Source: an uncultured Collinsella sp.
GTDB taxonomy: Bacteria > Actinomycetota > Coriobacteriia > Coriobacteriales > Coriobacteriaceae
Length of the DNA stretch: 51,223 nucleotides
Direction: 5' to 3'
Assembly (NCBI GenBank): GCA_900554465.1
Contig: USHF01000001.1
Location: 1 to 51,223, forward strand
A model generated the notes under the pieces. It searched no databases. It worked only from the letters and a program-made list of their open reading frames with translations, and had not been told where the DNA came from. Below, piece after piece: positions 1 through 8,434 of the stretch (position 1 is its first letter; the number at the start of each line of letters is the position of its first letter). The translations under genes were made by a program, and so were the position numbers.

Positions 1-2
1 CC

Positions 3-824
3 CTCAAGCGCGCACTCGAGCACGACGCCGTCGACATCACGCTGCCGGGCATCCGTCCGCAGATCGGCCACCAGCACCTGATCAAGCAGATCATCGAGGA
101 GGCCGAGGACATCTTCTGCGGCATCGGCTACACCGTCGAGTCCGGTCCCATGGTCGACACCTCCTACTACAACTTCACCGCGCTCAACGCCCCCATGGAT
201 CACCCGAGCCGCTCGGCCCGCGATACCTTCTACGTGGTCGACAATAACCCCGGCAGCGTCGCGCACCCCGAGGCCCACGCCCACGGCGAGTCCGACGTGC
301 TGCTGCGCACCCAGACCTCGGGCGTGCAGATCCACACCATGGAGTCGCAAAAGCCGCCCATCTACATGATTTGCCCGGGCACCGTCTACCGTCCCGACAC
401 GGCCGATGCCTGCCACCTTCCGCAGTTCAACCAGATCGAGGGTCTGGTCGTCGACGAGGGCATTACCTTTGGCGACCTTAAGGGCACGCTCGACTACTTT
501 GTTAAGTGCATGTTTGGCGAGGACCGCAAGACGCGCTATCGCCCGCACTTCTTCCCCTTCACCGAGCCCAGCTGCGAGGTGGACGTGAGCTGCCACGTGT
601 GCGGCGGCAAGGGCTGCAACTTCTGCAAGCACAGCGGCTGGATCGAGATTCTGGGCTGCGGCATGGTCGACCCCAACGTCCTGATCAACTGCGGCATCGA
701 TCCCGAGAAGTACACCGGCTTCGCCTTTGGCATTGGCGCCGAGCGCGTCGCGGCCCTGCGCTACGACCTGCCGGACCTGCGAACGCTCATGACGGGCGAT
801 ATGCGCTTCTTAAATCAGTTCTAG
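3..824 (+). CDS. pheS: Phenylalanyl-tRNA synthetase alpha subunit (5' truncated)
   Basis: Catalytic subunit of the alpha2beta2 class II enzyme that charges tRNA-Phe. The open frame runs from the window edge with no start, so the N-terminal coiled coil is missing. Visible class II landmarks are the entry segment DITLPGIRPQIGHQH, the block NFTALNAPMDHPSRSARDTFY, the HTMESQKPP region, motif 2 around GTVYRPDTADACHLPQFNQ, and motif 3 GFAFGIGAERVAALRYDLPD just before the C-terminus. A four-cysteine knuckle (CHVCGGKGCNFC) precedes GWIEILGCGMV; this is usual in many Gram-positive PheS proteins. It is followed by pheT in the same orientation after about 160 bases that hold a long palindrome. Identification is secure; only the start is unknown. 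Confidence 0.97.
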   Translation, partial: LKRALEHDAVDITLPGIRPQIGHQHLIKQIIEEAEDIFCGIGYTVESGPMVDTSYYNFTALNAPMDHPSRSARDTFYVVDNNPGSVAHPEAHAHGESDVLLRTQTSGVQIHTMESQKPPIYMICPGTVYRPDTADACHLPQFNQIEGLVVDEGITFGDLKGTLDYFVKCMFGEDRKTRYRPHFFPFTEPSCEVDVSCHVCGGKGCNFCKHSGWIEILGCGMVDPNVLINCGIDPEKYTGFAFGIGAERVAALRYDLPDLRTLMTGDMRFLNQF

Positions 825-831
825 GCCCGGC

Positions 832-930
832 GGCTTTCCCAAGCACCGCACCTTGCCTTTCAATCATCGGTTGCGTACCTAAGTACGCGGCCCTCCTCTT
901 TCAAGGCAATCTGCGGCACTTGGAAAACCC
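832..930. repeat. Long imperfect palindrome between pheS and pheT
   Basis: The 28-base arm at 832-859 pairs with 903-930 at 22 of 28 positions. Inside, GGTTGCGTAC (869-878), loop CTAA, and GTACGCGGCC (883-892) form a 10-pair stem if two G-U wobbles are allowed. As RNA this is a roughly 100-nt rod-like hairpin in the pheS-pheT message. No uridine tract follows, so it is not a classical terminator. It may be a dispersed intergenic palindrome or an RNase III processing site. Confidence 0.75.
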
Positions 931-985
931 GTCTCCGTTGCAGTTTTTTGGCTCAAAGCCGCATTTATGAAAGGAGACCAGTTAG

Positions 986-3439
986 ATGCGCGTTTCTTAC
1001 GACTGGCTCAAGACCATGATCGATATTCCGGAGGATCCCAAGACCCTTTCGGACGAATATATCCGTACCGGCACCGAGGTCGAGGCGATCGACACCGTGG
1101 GTGAGTCCTTCGACCACGTGGTTACCGCCAAGGTACTCACCAAGACCCCGCACCCCGATAGCGACCACATGTATGTGTGCTCGGTCGACGTGGGCGACAA
1201 GAACCTCGACGCTGACGGCAACCCCGCTCCGCTGCAGATCGTCTGCGGCGCGCAGAACTTCGAGGCCGGCGACCACATCGTCACGGCCATGATCGGCGCC
1301 GAGCTGCCCGGCGACATCAAGATCAAGAAGAGCAAGCTCCGCGGCGTCGTGTCCATGGGCATGAACTGCTCCGCGCGCGAACTCGGCCTGGGCGGCGACC
1401 ACTCCGGCATCATGATCCTGCCCGAGGATACGCCCTGCGGCATGCCGTTTGCCGAGTATGTGGGCTCGAGCGATACCGTGCTCGACTGCGAGATCACGCC
1501 CAACCGCCCCGACTGCCTGTCCATGATCGGCATGGCCCGCGAGACCGGTGCCATCTTCGACCGCGATTTCCACGTTGAGCTGCCCGCCATCCAGGCCGAG
1601 ACCGGCCGCACGACGGACGACGAGCTTTCGGTCGAGATTGCCGACGAGGGCCTGTGCGACCGCTATGTCGCTCGCATCGTGCGCAACGTGAAGGTCGGCC
1701 CGTCGCCCGACTGGATGGTCAAGCGCCTCAACGCCCTGGGCGTGCGTCCGCACAACAACATCGTCGACATCACCAACTATGTGATGATGCTCACCGGTCA
1801 GCCGCTGCACGCCTTTGACCTGTCCAGCTTTGCCGAGCGCGAGGGCCGTCGCCGCGTGGTGGTTCGCGCTGCCCAGCAGGACGAGAAGTTCACGACCCTC
1901 GACGGCGAGGAGCGCACGCTCGACGCCGGCATGGGCCTCATCACCGACGGCGAGCGTCCCGTGGCGCTGGCCGGCGTCATGGGCGGCATGGATTCCGAGA
2001 TCGAGGACGACACCGTCGACGTGATGGTCGAGAGCGCCTGCTTCAACGCCGGTCGCACCTCGCATACCAGCCGCGACCTGTCGCTGATCTCGGACGCCTC
2101 CATTCGCTTTGAGCGCCAGGTCGACGAGACCGGCTGCGTGGATGTGGCCAACGTGGCCTGCGCGCTCATCGAGGAGATTGCCGGCGGCCAGGTCGCTCCC
2201 GGCTACATCGACGTGTTCCCCGCTCCTAAGACCATCGACAGCATCAAGCTGCGCCTGGCCCGCGTGCACGCCATCTGCGGCGCCGACATCGAGCCCGACT
2301 TTATCGAGCGCTCGCTCACCCGCTTGGGTTGCACCGTCGAGCGCGACGGCGAGGACTTTATGGTTACCCCGCCGAGCTTCCGTCCCGACCTGCCGCGCGA
2401 GATCGATCTGATCGAGGAAGTCCTGCGCCTGTGGGGCATGGGCCGCGTGACGGCGACCATCCCGGCTGCCAAGAACCACATCGGCGGCCTGACCCGCGAG
2501 CAGAAGCTCACCCGCAAGGTCGGCGAGATCCTGCGCGCCTGCGGCCTCAACGAGACCACGACCTTTGGCTTTGCCGCCCCGGGCGACCTGGAGAAGATCG
2601 GCATGTCCACCGAGGGCCGCGGCTGCCCCGTGGTGCTCATGAACCCGCTGGTGGCCGAGCAGACCGAGATGCGTCGCTCGCTGCTGCCGGGCCTGCTGCA
2701 ATCCGTGGCCTACAACGAGGCCCACGGCACGCCCAACGTGCACCTGTACGAGGTCGGCAGCCTGTTCCACGGTCGCGAGAACGCCAGCCTGCCCAAGGAG
2801 ACCAAGTCCGTGGCGGGTGTGCTCTCGGGCCAGTGGAGCGAGCAGTCCTGGAACATGAAGTACCGCAAGCTGCGCTTCTTCTTTGGCAAGGGCATTGTCG
2901 AGGAGCTGCTTGCCCAGCTGCGTATCGAGAAGGTTCGCTTCCGTTCCGTCGAGGGCGAGGGCTATGCCTTCTTGCAGCCGGGCCGTGCCGCCGAGGTCCT
3001 CTCGGGCGGTACCGTGCTGGGCTGGGTCGGCGAGATCCACCCCGAGGCGCGCGAGGCGATGGGCATCGATGAGGTCGTCGTTGCCTTTGAGCTCGACCTG
3101 GACAAGCTGATCAAGGGCGCCCGCAACCAGGAGAACTACCGCGAGTTCTCGCAGTACCCGGCTGTTGAGCACGACCTGGCTATCGTGGTTGACAACTCCG
3201 TGACCTGCGAGGATCTTGAGCGCCGCATTACGAGCGCCGGCGGCAAGCTGCTCGAGGGCGTGCGCCTGTTCGATGTCTACCGCGATCCGGTTCGCATCGG
3301 CAAGGGCAAAAAGTCCATGGCCTTTGCGCTCACGTATCGCGCTGACGACCACACACTCACCAGCGAAGAGGTCGAGAAGGCGCACCAGAAGATCGTCACC
3401 AAGGTGTGCAAGGGCGTAAACGGCGAGGTCCGCGGCTAG
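986..3439 (+). CDS. pheT: Phenylalanyl-tRNA synthetase beta subunit
   Basis: 817 residues, normal for bacterial PheT. It forms the editing and tRNA-binding half of PheRS with the upstream pheS product. Domain order visible in the translation: N-terminal B1 segment (MRVSYDWLKTMIDIP), an EMAP-II/OB tRNA-binding insert at about 40-150, B3/B4 editing domain at about 210-390 (VRPHNNIVDITNYVM and MGGMDSEI blocks), B5 at about 400-470 (FRPDLPREIDLIEEVLRLWG), the class II-like catalytically silent core, and a C-terminal ferredoxin-fold anticodon-binding domain from about 715 (YREFSQYPAVEHDLAIVVD). The ATG at 986 follows a clear AAAGGAG. A terminator at 3470 closes the operon. Confidence 0.98.
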   Translation: MRVSYDWLKTMIDIPEDPKTLSDEYIRTGTEVEAIDTVGESFDHVVTAKVLTKTPHPDSDHMYVCSVDVGDKNLDADGNPAPLQIVCGAQNFEAGDHIVTAMIGAELPGDIKIKKSKLRGVVSMGMNCSARELGLGGDHSGIMILPEDTPCGMPFAEYVGSSDTVLDCEITPNRPDCLSMIGMARETGAIFDRDFHVELPAIQAETGRTTDDELSVEIADEGLCDRYVARIVRNVKVGPSPDWMVKRLNALGVRPHNNIVDITNYVMMLTGQPLHAFDLSSFAEREGRRRVVVRAAQQDEKFTTLDGEERTLDAGMGLITDGERPVALAGVMGGMDSEIEDDTVDVMVESACFNAGRTSHTSRDLSLISDASIRFERQVDETGCVDVANVACALIEEIAGGQVAPGYIDVFPAPKTIDSIKLRLARVHAICGADIEPDFIERSLTRLGCTVERDGEDFMVTPPSFRPDLPREIDLIEEVLRLWGMGRVTATIPAAKNHIGGLTREQKLTRKVGEILRACGLNETTTFGFAAPGDLEKIGMSTEGRGCPVVLMNPLVAEQTEMRRSLLPGLLQSVAYNEAHGTPNVHLYEVGSLFHGRENASLPKETKSVAGVLSGQWSEQSWNMKYRKLRFFFGKGIVEELLAQLRIEKVRFRSVEGEGYAFLQPGRAAEVLSGGTVLGWVGEIHPEAREAMGIDEVVVAFELDLDKLIKGARNQENYREFSQYPAVEHDLAIVVDNSVTCEDLERRITSAGGKLLEGVRLFDVYRDPVRIGKGKKSMAFALTYRADDHTLTSEEVEKAHQKIVTKVCKGVNGEVRG

Positions 3440-3469
3440 GACCGCTTGCGTCTGTGACGAATGTATTAC

Positions 3470-3506
3470 AAAACGGCGCACTGCTTTGTTGGCAGTGTGC
3501 CGTTTT
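3470..3506 (+). terminator. Rho-independent terminator of pheST
   Basis: AAAACGGCGCACTGC (3470-3484) pairs with GCAGTGTGCCGTTTT (3492-3506) around a short loop, ending in TTTT. The right arm lies inside the spacer of the promoter of the next operon. Confidence 0.85.
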
Positions 3507-3514
3507 GCTATGAT
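3486..3514 (+). promoter_or_regulatory. Promoter of the nickel-type ECF importer operon
   Basis: TTGTTG (3486-3491), 17-base spacer, TATGAT (3509-3514). It overlaps the pheT terminator hairpin. Transcription would start just ahead of or within the palindrome at 3525-3552. Confidence 0.65.
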
Positions 3515-3524
3515 ACCCGGCGGC

Positions 3525-3552
3525 GTGTTACGAATCTAACAATACGTAACAC
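3525..3552. promoter_or_regulatory. Probable NikR operator
   Basis: A perfect inverted repeat GTGTTACG-N12-CGTAACAC spans 28 bases. From recall, this is the length of the E. coli NikR site (GTATGA-N16-TCATAC), and the half-site agrees with the GTGTTAC...GTAACAC consensus described for NikR in other phyla. It begins 11 bases after the -10 box, where bound repressor would block transcription. A degenerate half-site-like GTGACGAAT lies upstream near 3454. Confidence 0.7.
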
Positions 3553-3608
3553 TGGCAAGGTTATTCAAGCGGCGCTGCAATTCCGTGCGCCGACAACCGG
3601 GAGGCGCT

Positions 3609-4691
3609 ATGCACATTCCAGATAATTATTTGTCCCCGCAGACCGATGCCGTCATGGCGGTGGCGATGGTGCCCGTATGGGTCCATTGCATCAAGAAGGT
3701 GCGTGCTACGCTCGATCGCGAGCATATGGCGTTCCTGGGCATCTGCGCCGCATTCTCCTTCTTGCTCATGATGTTCAACGTGCCGCTGCCCGGCGGTACC
3801 ACGGGACACGCCGTTGGCGGCGCGCTCATCGCGCTGCTGCTTGGCCCGGAGGCCGCGGCCATCGCGGTTTCGGTCGCGCTGGCGCTGCAGGCGCTGCTGT
3901 TTGGCGACGGCGGTATCCTGTCCTTTGGAGCCAACTGCTTTAACATGGCCTTTGTGTTGCCGTTTACCGCTGCTATCGTGTTCCGTGCGCTCAACAGCCG
4001 TCTGCACGACAAAAGGTGGGGCACCTCGGCTTCTGCCATCGTGAGCGGTTGGGTCGGGTTGTGCCTAGCGGCCCTGTGCGCGGCAATCGAGTTTGGTATT
4101 CAGCCGATGCTCTTTACCAACGCTTCGGGCGCTCCGCTGTACTGCCCCTTCCCGCTGTCCGTGGCTATTCCGGCCATGTTGGTCCCGCATATGCTGGTTG
4201 CCGGCGTGATCGAGGGCGTGGCGACGGCCGCCATCTATGGTTTCATTAAGAAGACGGCGCCGAGCATTATCGTCGGGCCCGAGGCCGTCGATGGCCAGCT
4301 TGCCGCCGATGGTACCGCCAAGAAGACTTCCCTGATTCCCACGCTCATTCTGGTCGCCGTGCTTGTCGTGGCTACGCCGCTCGGCTTGCTCGCCACCGGT
4401 GACGCCTGGGGTGAGTGGGACGCCGAGGGCGCCGCGACCGCCGTTCAGGAGGCTGGTGACGACAGTCTGCAGGCTTCGGTCGGCCTCGATGCTCCGACCT
4501 TTGCCGATGCGCTGCCCACGGGCGACTACCTGCAGGTTTATTCCGAGGAGCAGGGCCTTGGCTTTGCCGGCCAGGCCGCGATGTATATTCTTTCGGGCGT
4601 GATTGGCGTGGCGGTGCTTACCATCGCATTCCGCCTGGTCTCGCTGACGGTCAAGGAAAGCGGTGCTCATGGCAATAGCCGAGCTGCCTAG
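3609..4691 (+). CDS. nikM: ECF nickel/cobalt importer substrate-binding membrane subunit (NikMN/CbiMN-type fusion)
   Basis: 360 residues. The membrane S component of an energy-coupling-factor importer. It starts MHIPDNYLSP: Met1-His2 at the extreme N-terminus is the metal-coordinating end in this family, so the ATG at 3609 (after GGGAGG) is chosen over an upstream GTG at 3585. A second expected metal-ligand region, PLPGGTTGHAVGG, is present and looks like the nickel branch rather than the cobalamin-linked CbiM branch. About six membrane segments are followed by a C-terminal extension with two more (around LILVAVLVVATPLGLL and YILSGVIGVAVLTIAF) that resembles a fused NikN/CbiN. The gene overlaps the permease gene downstream. 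The NikR-like operator supports nickel; cobalt cannot be excluded from sequence alone. Confidence 0.85.
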   Translation: MHIPDNYLSPQTDAVMAVAMVPVWVHCIKKVRATLDREHMAFLGICAAFSFLLMMFNVPLPGGTTGHAVGGALIALLLGPEAAAIAVSVALALQALLFGDGGILSFGANCFNMAFVLPFTAAIVFRALNSRLHDKRWGTSASAIVSGWVGLCLAALCAAIEFGIQPMLFTNASGAPLYCPFPLSVAIPAMLVPHMLVAGVIEGVATAAIYGFIKKTAPSIIVGPEAVDGQLAADGTAKKTSLIPTLILVAVLVVATPLGLLATGDAWGEWDAEGAATAVQEAGDDSLQASVGLDAPTFADALPTGDYLQVYSEEQGLGFAGQAAMYILSGVIGVAVLTIAFRLVSLTVKESGAHGNSRAA

Positions 4692-5505
4692 CTGGCTTGC
4701 GGCCGAGGAGCGATATGAGCCCGTGGGGGCTCGGCATCGTGTGATGCAAAAGAATGTCCTGCACCTGGCGAGCCTGCTTGAGCGGGTTCGCCTGGGTGGA
4801 GGCGCGCACGAGGGCGGGTCGATGGTCGACCGCGCCCTTTCTTGCGTTTCGGCTCCGGTGCGCCTGGTGGGGATGTTCGTTTGCGTTCTGTGCGTGTGCC
4901 TGACGCAAAGCTCGCTGTACCTGATGTTGATGGCGGCGATCGCGTTGGTGCTGGTCGCGGTGCGCCCAGCACGCGGGTTGCGCGCGACTTTTGTGCCGGC
5001 GTTCGGCGCCGCGGGACTCGCAGTGGTTCTGGCGCTGCCTGCCCTGCTGCTGGGCGCTTCCGCTACGGGCGCCATGCTCAAGATTGCGCTCAAGACGTTC
5101 ATTAATGTGTCGCTGGTGTTGGGCGTTTCGTGGACCCTCACGTGGAGCCGCATGTCGGCAGCGCTCAAGATGCTGCATCTGCCCGACGAGGTCATCTTTA
5201 CCTTTGATATGGCACTCAAGCATATCGAGGTGCTGGGACGCACAGCGCACGATCTGTGCGAATCGGTCATGCTGCGCAGCGTTGGCCGTACGCCTGAGGG
5301 ATTTTCGCGTACCGAATCGATCGCGGGTATCATGGGCATGACCTTTATCAAGGCGATGGAATGCAGCCACGCGATGGACGAGGCTATGCTTTGCCGCGGC
5401 TTTGCCGGTGCGTATCCGGCGCCCGCACGGAGCGGACTGAGCTGGCGCGATGCGGTTTATGCGGTCGCCGTGGCGCTGTTTGCGGTGCTGTGCGCTGTGC
5501 TGTAG
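4663..5505 (+). CDS. nikQ: ECF importer transmembrane coupling subunit (CbiQ/NikQ family)
   Basis: About 280 residues. The T component that couples the ATPase to the metal-binding subunit. Several hydrophobic helices are visible at about 65-100 and 110-145, with one at the C-terminus. The family signature for ATPase contact is present as DEAMLCRGFAG near residue 245. The gene overlaps the end of the NikM-type gene by 29 bases, implying translational coupling. The start is either GTG 4663 or ATG 4669; the latter is about 8 bases after AAGGAAAG and may be the real one. Only one ATPase gene follows, as expected for a NikMNQO set. Confidence 0.85.
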   Translation: MLMAIAELPSWLAAEERYEPVGARHRVMQKNVLHLASLLERVRLGGGAHEGGSMVDRALSCVSAPVRLVGMFVCVLCVCLTQSSLYLMLMAAIALVLVAVRPARGLRATFVPAFGAAGLAVVLALPALLLGASATGAMLKIALKTFINVSLVLGVSWTLTWSRMSAALKMLHLPDEVIFTFDMALKHIEVLGRTAHDLCESVMLRSVGRTPEGFSRTESIAGIMGMTFIKAMECSHAMDEAMLCRGFAGAYPAPARSGLSWRDAVYAVAVALFAVLCAVL

Positions 5506-5548
5506 TGCGGACGGCGGGCTGTTGATGTGAATAGGGAAGGGCGACGTT

Positions 5549-6316
5549 TTGACGATCGATATGAATAATGCGGCGGGCACGAACGGTGCGGGCGCCGAGG
5601 TCGCGCCGCTCATCGAGCTACGCGACGTGGTGTTTTCCTATGCGGGGCATACGGTTGTCGATGGTGTGTCGCTGCAGGTCGATCGTGGCGAGCTCGTTGC
5701 CCTGCTTGGCCCGAATGGCTGCGGCAAGACGACGATCATGCGCCTTATTAACGGTCTTGAACTCGCGGACGCAGGGGCATACCTGTTTGACGGGCACGTG
5801 ATCGATGCAACATTTCTAAAGGATTCCGTGGCTTCCCAGCGCTTTCACCAGCGCGTAGGCTTCGTGTTTCAAAATGCCGATGCCCAGCTGTTTTGCGCCA
5901 CGGTAGGCGAGGAGGTCGCGTTTGGTCCGGCTCAAATGGGGCTGTCGACAGACGAGCTCAAGTGCCGCGTTCGCGATGCCATGGAGCTGTTCCAGGTTTC
6001 CGATCTGGTCGATGCCTCGCCCTATCAGCTTTCGGGCGGGCAAAAAAAGCGTGTGGCGCTGGCGGCCGTCGTGTCGATGAACCCCGATATCCTGGTGCTC
6101 GACGAGCCTACCAACGGACTCGATGAGGATTCGTGCGACATCGTGGTCAGCTTTTTGCTGGCTTATGTTGCTGCCGGCAAGACGGTCTTAATGAGCACAC
6201 ACCATCAGGATTTGGTACGACGCCTGGGTGCCCGCGCCATCTATATCGACCGATATCATCACGTGGTCGAGGCGTCCGTGCCATCGTATGGAACCGAGAG
6301 CGCCGCCGCGGAATAG
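5549..6316 (+). CDS. nikO: ECF importer ATP-binding protein (CbiO/NikO family)
   Basis: 255 residues, cytoplasmic ABC ATPase that powers the metal importer. Motifs: Walker A GPNGCGKTT, Q-loop VGFVFQNADAQLF (the ECF-type NxDxQ variant), signature LSGGQKKRVALA, Walker B ILVLDEPTNGLD, and switch histidine in MSTHHQD. The frame opens with a TTG at 5549; an in-frame ATG at 5561 is possible. It lies 43 bases after the permease gene and ends the operon. No ATPase duplication is seen. Confidence 0.9.
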   Translation: MTIDMNNAAGTNGAGAEVAPLIELRDVVFSYAGHTVVDGVSLQVDRGELVALLGPNGCGKTTIMRLINGLELADAGAYLFDGHVIDATFLKDSVASQRFHQRVGFVFQNADAQLFCATVGEEVAFGPAQMGLSTDELKCRVRDAMELFQVSDLVDASPYQLSGGQKKRVALAAVVSMNPDILVLDEPTNGLDEDSCDIVVSFLLAYVAAGKTVLMSTHHQDLVRRLGARAIYIDRYHHVVEASVPSYGTESAAAE

Positions 6317-6395
6317 TTGCCGGATAGTAGGGGTGCGGCTGCGTGCGTGGCCCGCTGTGAATGGTATAGTTATCCGGGTTTTTACGGGGGTGGCT

Positions 6396-7244
6396 ATGCC
6401 AAGTTGGAATATTCATATCGCTCAGACGGAACGACTGCTGGCGCGTGCTGGCACGCTTGCCGATAAAGTGCGCGACCGCAATGCCTTTTTGTTTGGCAGC
6501 GTGGTTCCGGACATTTTTGTGGGCTATATGGTTCCCGGCATTGCCGATCCCATCCCGTATCGTATTACGCATTTTGCCAAGCCCGAGCCTATCCCCAAGC
6601 CGCGTGAGCAGGAGTTTTGGGACACTTATGTGGCGCCGCTGCTCAAGGGCATGCCGATAGGTGCGCCGGCTGCGGCGACGTCGATTGTCGAGGAACGCGA
6701 GCGACTCAATCGGGTGCATTATCCGCAGCGATATAGGGATGCGGAGCCGATCGCTGGTCCCGCTGCTGACGAGCTTTCGCTCGCGCCCGAGAACGTGGCA
6801 CAGTCGTTACTCGATTTGACGTTGGGTGTTTGGTCGCATCTGGTGGCCGACACCGTGTGGAACACCCGCGTAAACCAGTACCTCGAGGCGCATGGCGGCA
6901 AGCCGTGTGAGGAGTTCCGCATCAAGAAGCAGGGCGACTTTGACTGGTTTGGCAAAACCCTCGGCATCGTTTCCATCCCGCGTGCGACCGATCGTCTCTA
7001 TACCGCGGCGGCCCAGTTTGGCCAGTATTCGATCCCGCAAGAGTATGTGCTCAAAACCATTGGCGTCATGCACGAGATTGTGCGCGAAAACCCCGGCGAG
7101 CCGGATCACCCGCCGTACCGCCTGCTGACCGAAGCGTTCTTTGACGCAACGTTTACCGAGGTCGTCGAGTTAACCGAGGCAGGTTTTGCCGCCCGCGTCG
7201 CATTGCCCAGCGCGCCCGCGCTGCCTCTGATCGCTAGCTGCTAG
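6396..7244 (+). CDS. Zinc-dependent phospholipase C-like protein
   Basis: 282 residues. It resembles the Zn_dep_PLPC family in pattern: an N-terminal MPSWNIHIA with early Trp and His, FLFGSVVPDI with an Asp, RITHF with a His, and LGVWSHLVADTVWN giving the H-x3-D pair expected of metal ligands. There is no signal peptide, so unlike clostridial alpha-toxin it is probably intracellular; many Gram-positives carry such small housekeeping homologues of unknown substrate. The ATG at 6396 after ACGGGGGTGG is chosen because the conserved N-terminus begins there. The gene stands alone, convergent with the minus-strand gene that ends at 7241. Confidence 0.65.
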   Translation: MPSWNIHIAQTERLLARAGTLADKVRDRNAFLFGSVVPDIFVGYMVPGIADPIPYRITHFAKPEPIPKPREQEFWDTYVAPLLKGMPIGAPAAATSIVEERERLNRVHYPQRYRDAEPIAGPAADELSLAPENVAQSLLDLTLGVWSHLVADTVWNTRVNQYLEAHGGKPCEEFRIKKQGDFDWFGKTLGIVSIPRATDRLYTAAAQFGQYSIPQEYVLKTIGVMHEIVRENPGEPDHPPYRLLTEAFFDATFTEVVELTEAGFAARVALPSAPALPLIASC

Positions 7245-8434
7245 CTGGCCTGCCTGGCAGCGAATAGGTCATCCCAATCGACAAGCAGTTCTTGCCGCAG
7301 AGCATCTTCGGCGTCGCACTCCTGTTTGATCTTTGGGGTGTAGGGAAGCCCGGCCTTTTTATGGATGAGTTCGGCAAGGTTGCCAAAGCTCCTTTTGTCC
7401 TTGATCTGGCCATAGGTAATTTGGATGACGTCGTAGCCCATGCTTGTGAGTGCGGTAGTGCGCTCGGCATCGGAGAGACTCGCAGCTTCGCTGTCATGAG
7501 CGGAGCGGCCTTGGCATTCCAGAATGACGCCCATGCTGTCGGTGACACTTTCGATGAGGATATCGGCATAACAGCAGGTTTTGTCATACAGCGAACGTGC
7601 GGCTTCGCTGAGCGGGATGCGTGCGTTATTGGTGATGCCTATACCCAGACCGCTTTCGTCGCGGGGGAGTGAGACGAGCATGGACGTCTGGACCTCGAAG
7701 GGCGAGGCGGTCTGCCCTGCCATGCGTTCGGCGGCCCAGCGGAGCTGCTTAACACCGCGCAGGCCTGCGGCCTGCTTGGCGAACGCGGCGATATCCGCCG
7801 CGCTGAGGAGCGGCGCGCGTTTCCACAAGTTGGTGTCATTGCCCTTGGTGTCGACAATACGCTTCCAACCACAGTCGGGCGGAATGAACTTAAGAGATAT
7901 TGCCTCATCAAGTTGCTGTTGCGTACGTTCGCAGGGCGTAAACACTGCAAATGAGCTGCACATCTCGTAGCAAGCCATGAGTAGCTGGTTGCGGGAGACC
8001 TGCGTAGCAAGGCTGAGCAGCGTGAATTCCGGTGAAGTGACATCAAATCCATGTTCAGTCTGCCTAAACGACCCAGGAGGCGGCTCTTGGGTCAGGAGGT
8101 GCGATTTAAAGAGGCTTCGCGACCCCGATTGTGCCCGAGTGAATACAAGCCTGTGAAGCGGTGCGTGAAGCAGGTCTTTTACAACTGCATGACTTCCGAG
8201 GCCGCAACATCTGCGATCTATATTGCCAAGGCTAATGGCGGGGTAAAGGCCTAATACCTGCGGCGGGATACGGTAATAGTAAAAAGCGGATTGACCGCAG
8301 AGCGTCAGGTCCATGACGTCCTCCAGATCGAAATGTGCTTTTGGACCGTGCGATGCCAGCGTCAATTCGGAAGTATGCGGCAAAATCTGAACCCTGTGAG
8401 CAGACCTGGCTTTTGAGGCTAGTTTATCAGGCAT
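7241..8434 (-). CDS. Uncharacterised protein with C-terminal DUF559/Vsr-like nuclease fold
   Basis: 397 residues of unknown role. The last ~110 residues look like a PD-(D/E)XK/Vsr-type endonuclease domain: YADILIE with a candidate Asp, then GVILECQGRSAH (E-x-Q in place of E-x-K), then SDAERTTALTSMGYDVIQIT, matching the pattern of DUF559 proteins. The N-terminal part (QILPHTSELT..., later TSPEFTLLSLATQ) resembles the AbiEi-like region often fused to DUF559 in actinobacteria, but I cannot assign it. It overlaps the upstream + strand gene's stop by 4 bases at its 3' end. Its start lies inside the loop of a 25-base inverted repeat (8366-8493). Possible roles are restriction-like defence or a mobile-element relic; neither is shown. 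Confidence 0.6.
   Translation of the reverse strand: MPDKLASKARSAHRVQILPHTSELTLASHGPKAHFDLEDVMDLTLCGQSAFYYYRIPPQVLGLYPAISLGNIDRRCCGLGSHAVVKDLLHAPLHRLVFTRAQSGSRSLFKSHLLTQEPPPGSFRQTEHGFDVTSPEFTLLSLATQVSRNQLLMACYEMCSSFAVFTPCERTQQQLDEAISLKFIPPDCGWKRIVDTKGNDTNLWKRAPLLSAADIAAFAKQAAGLRGVKQLRWAAERMAGQTASPFEVQTSMLVSLPRDESGLGIGITNNARIPLSEAARSLYDKTCCYADILIESVTDSMGVILECQGRSAHDSEAASLSDAERTTALTSMGYDVIQITYGQIKDKRSFGNLAELIHKKAGLPYTPKIKQECDAEDALRQELLVDWDDLFAARQAS

Noticed and set aside
965..3481. 838-codon open frame on the minus strand
   Set aside because: It is the exact antisense of pheT; the composition (His, Ala, Val, Gly, Asp repeats) is what GC-rich codons give in the opposite frame, and it has no recognisable domain.
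3507..3608. Cobalamin or NiCo riboswitch before the importer
   Set aside because: The leader is only about 90 nt, lacks the conserved cores I know for either class, and is better explained by the NikR-type palindrome.
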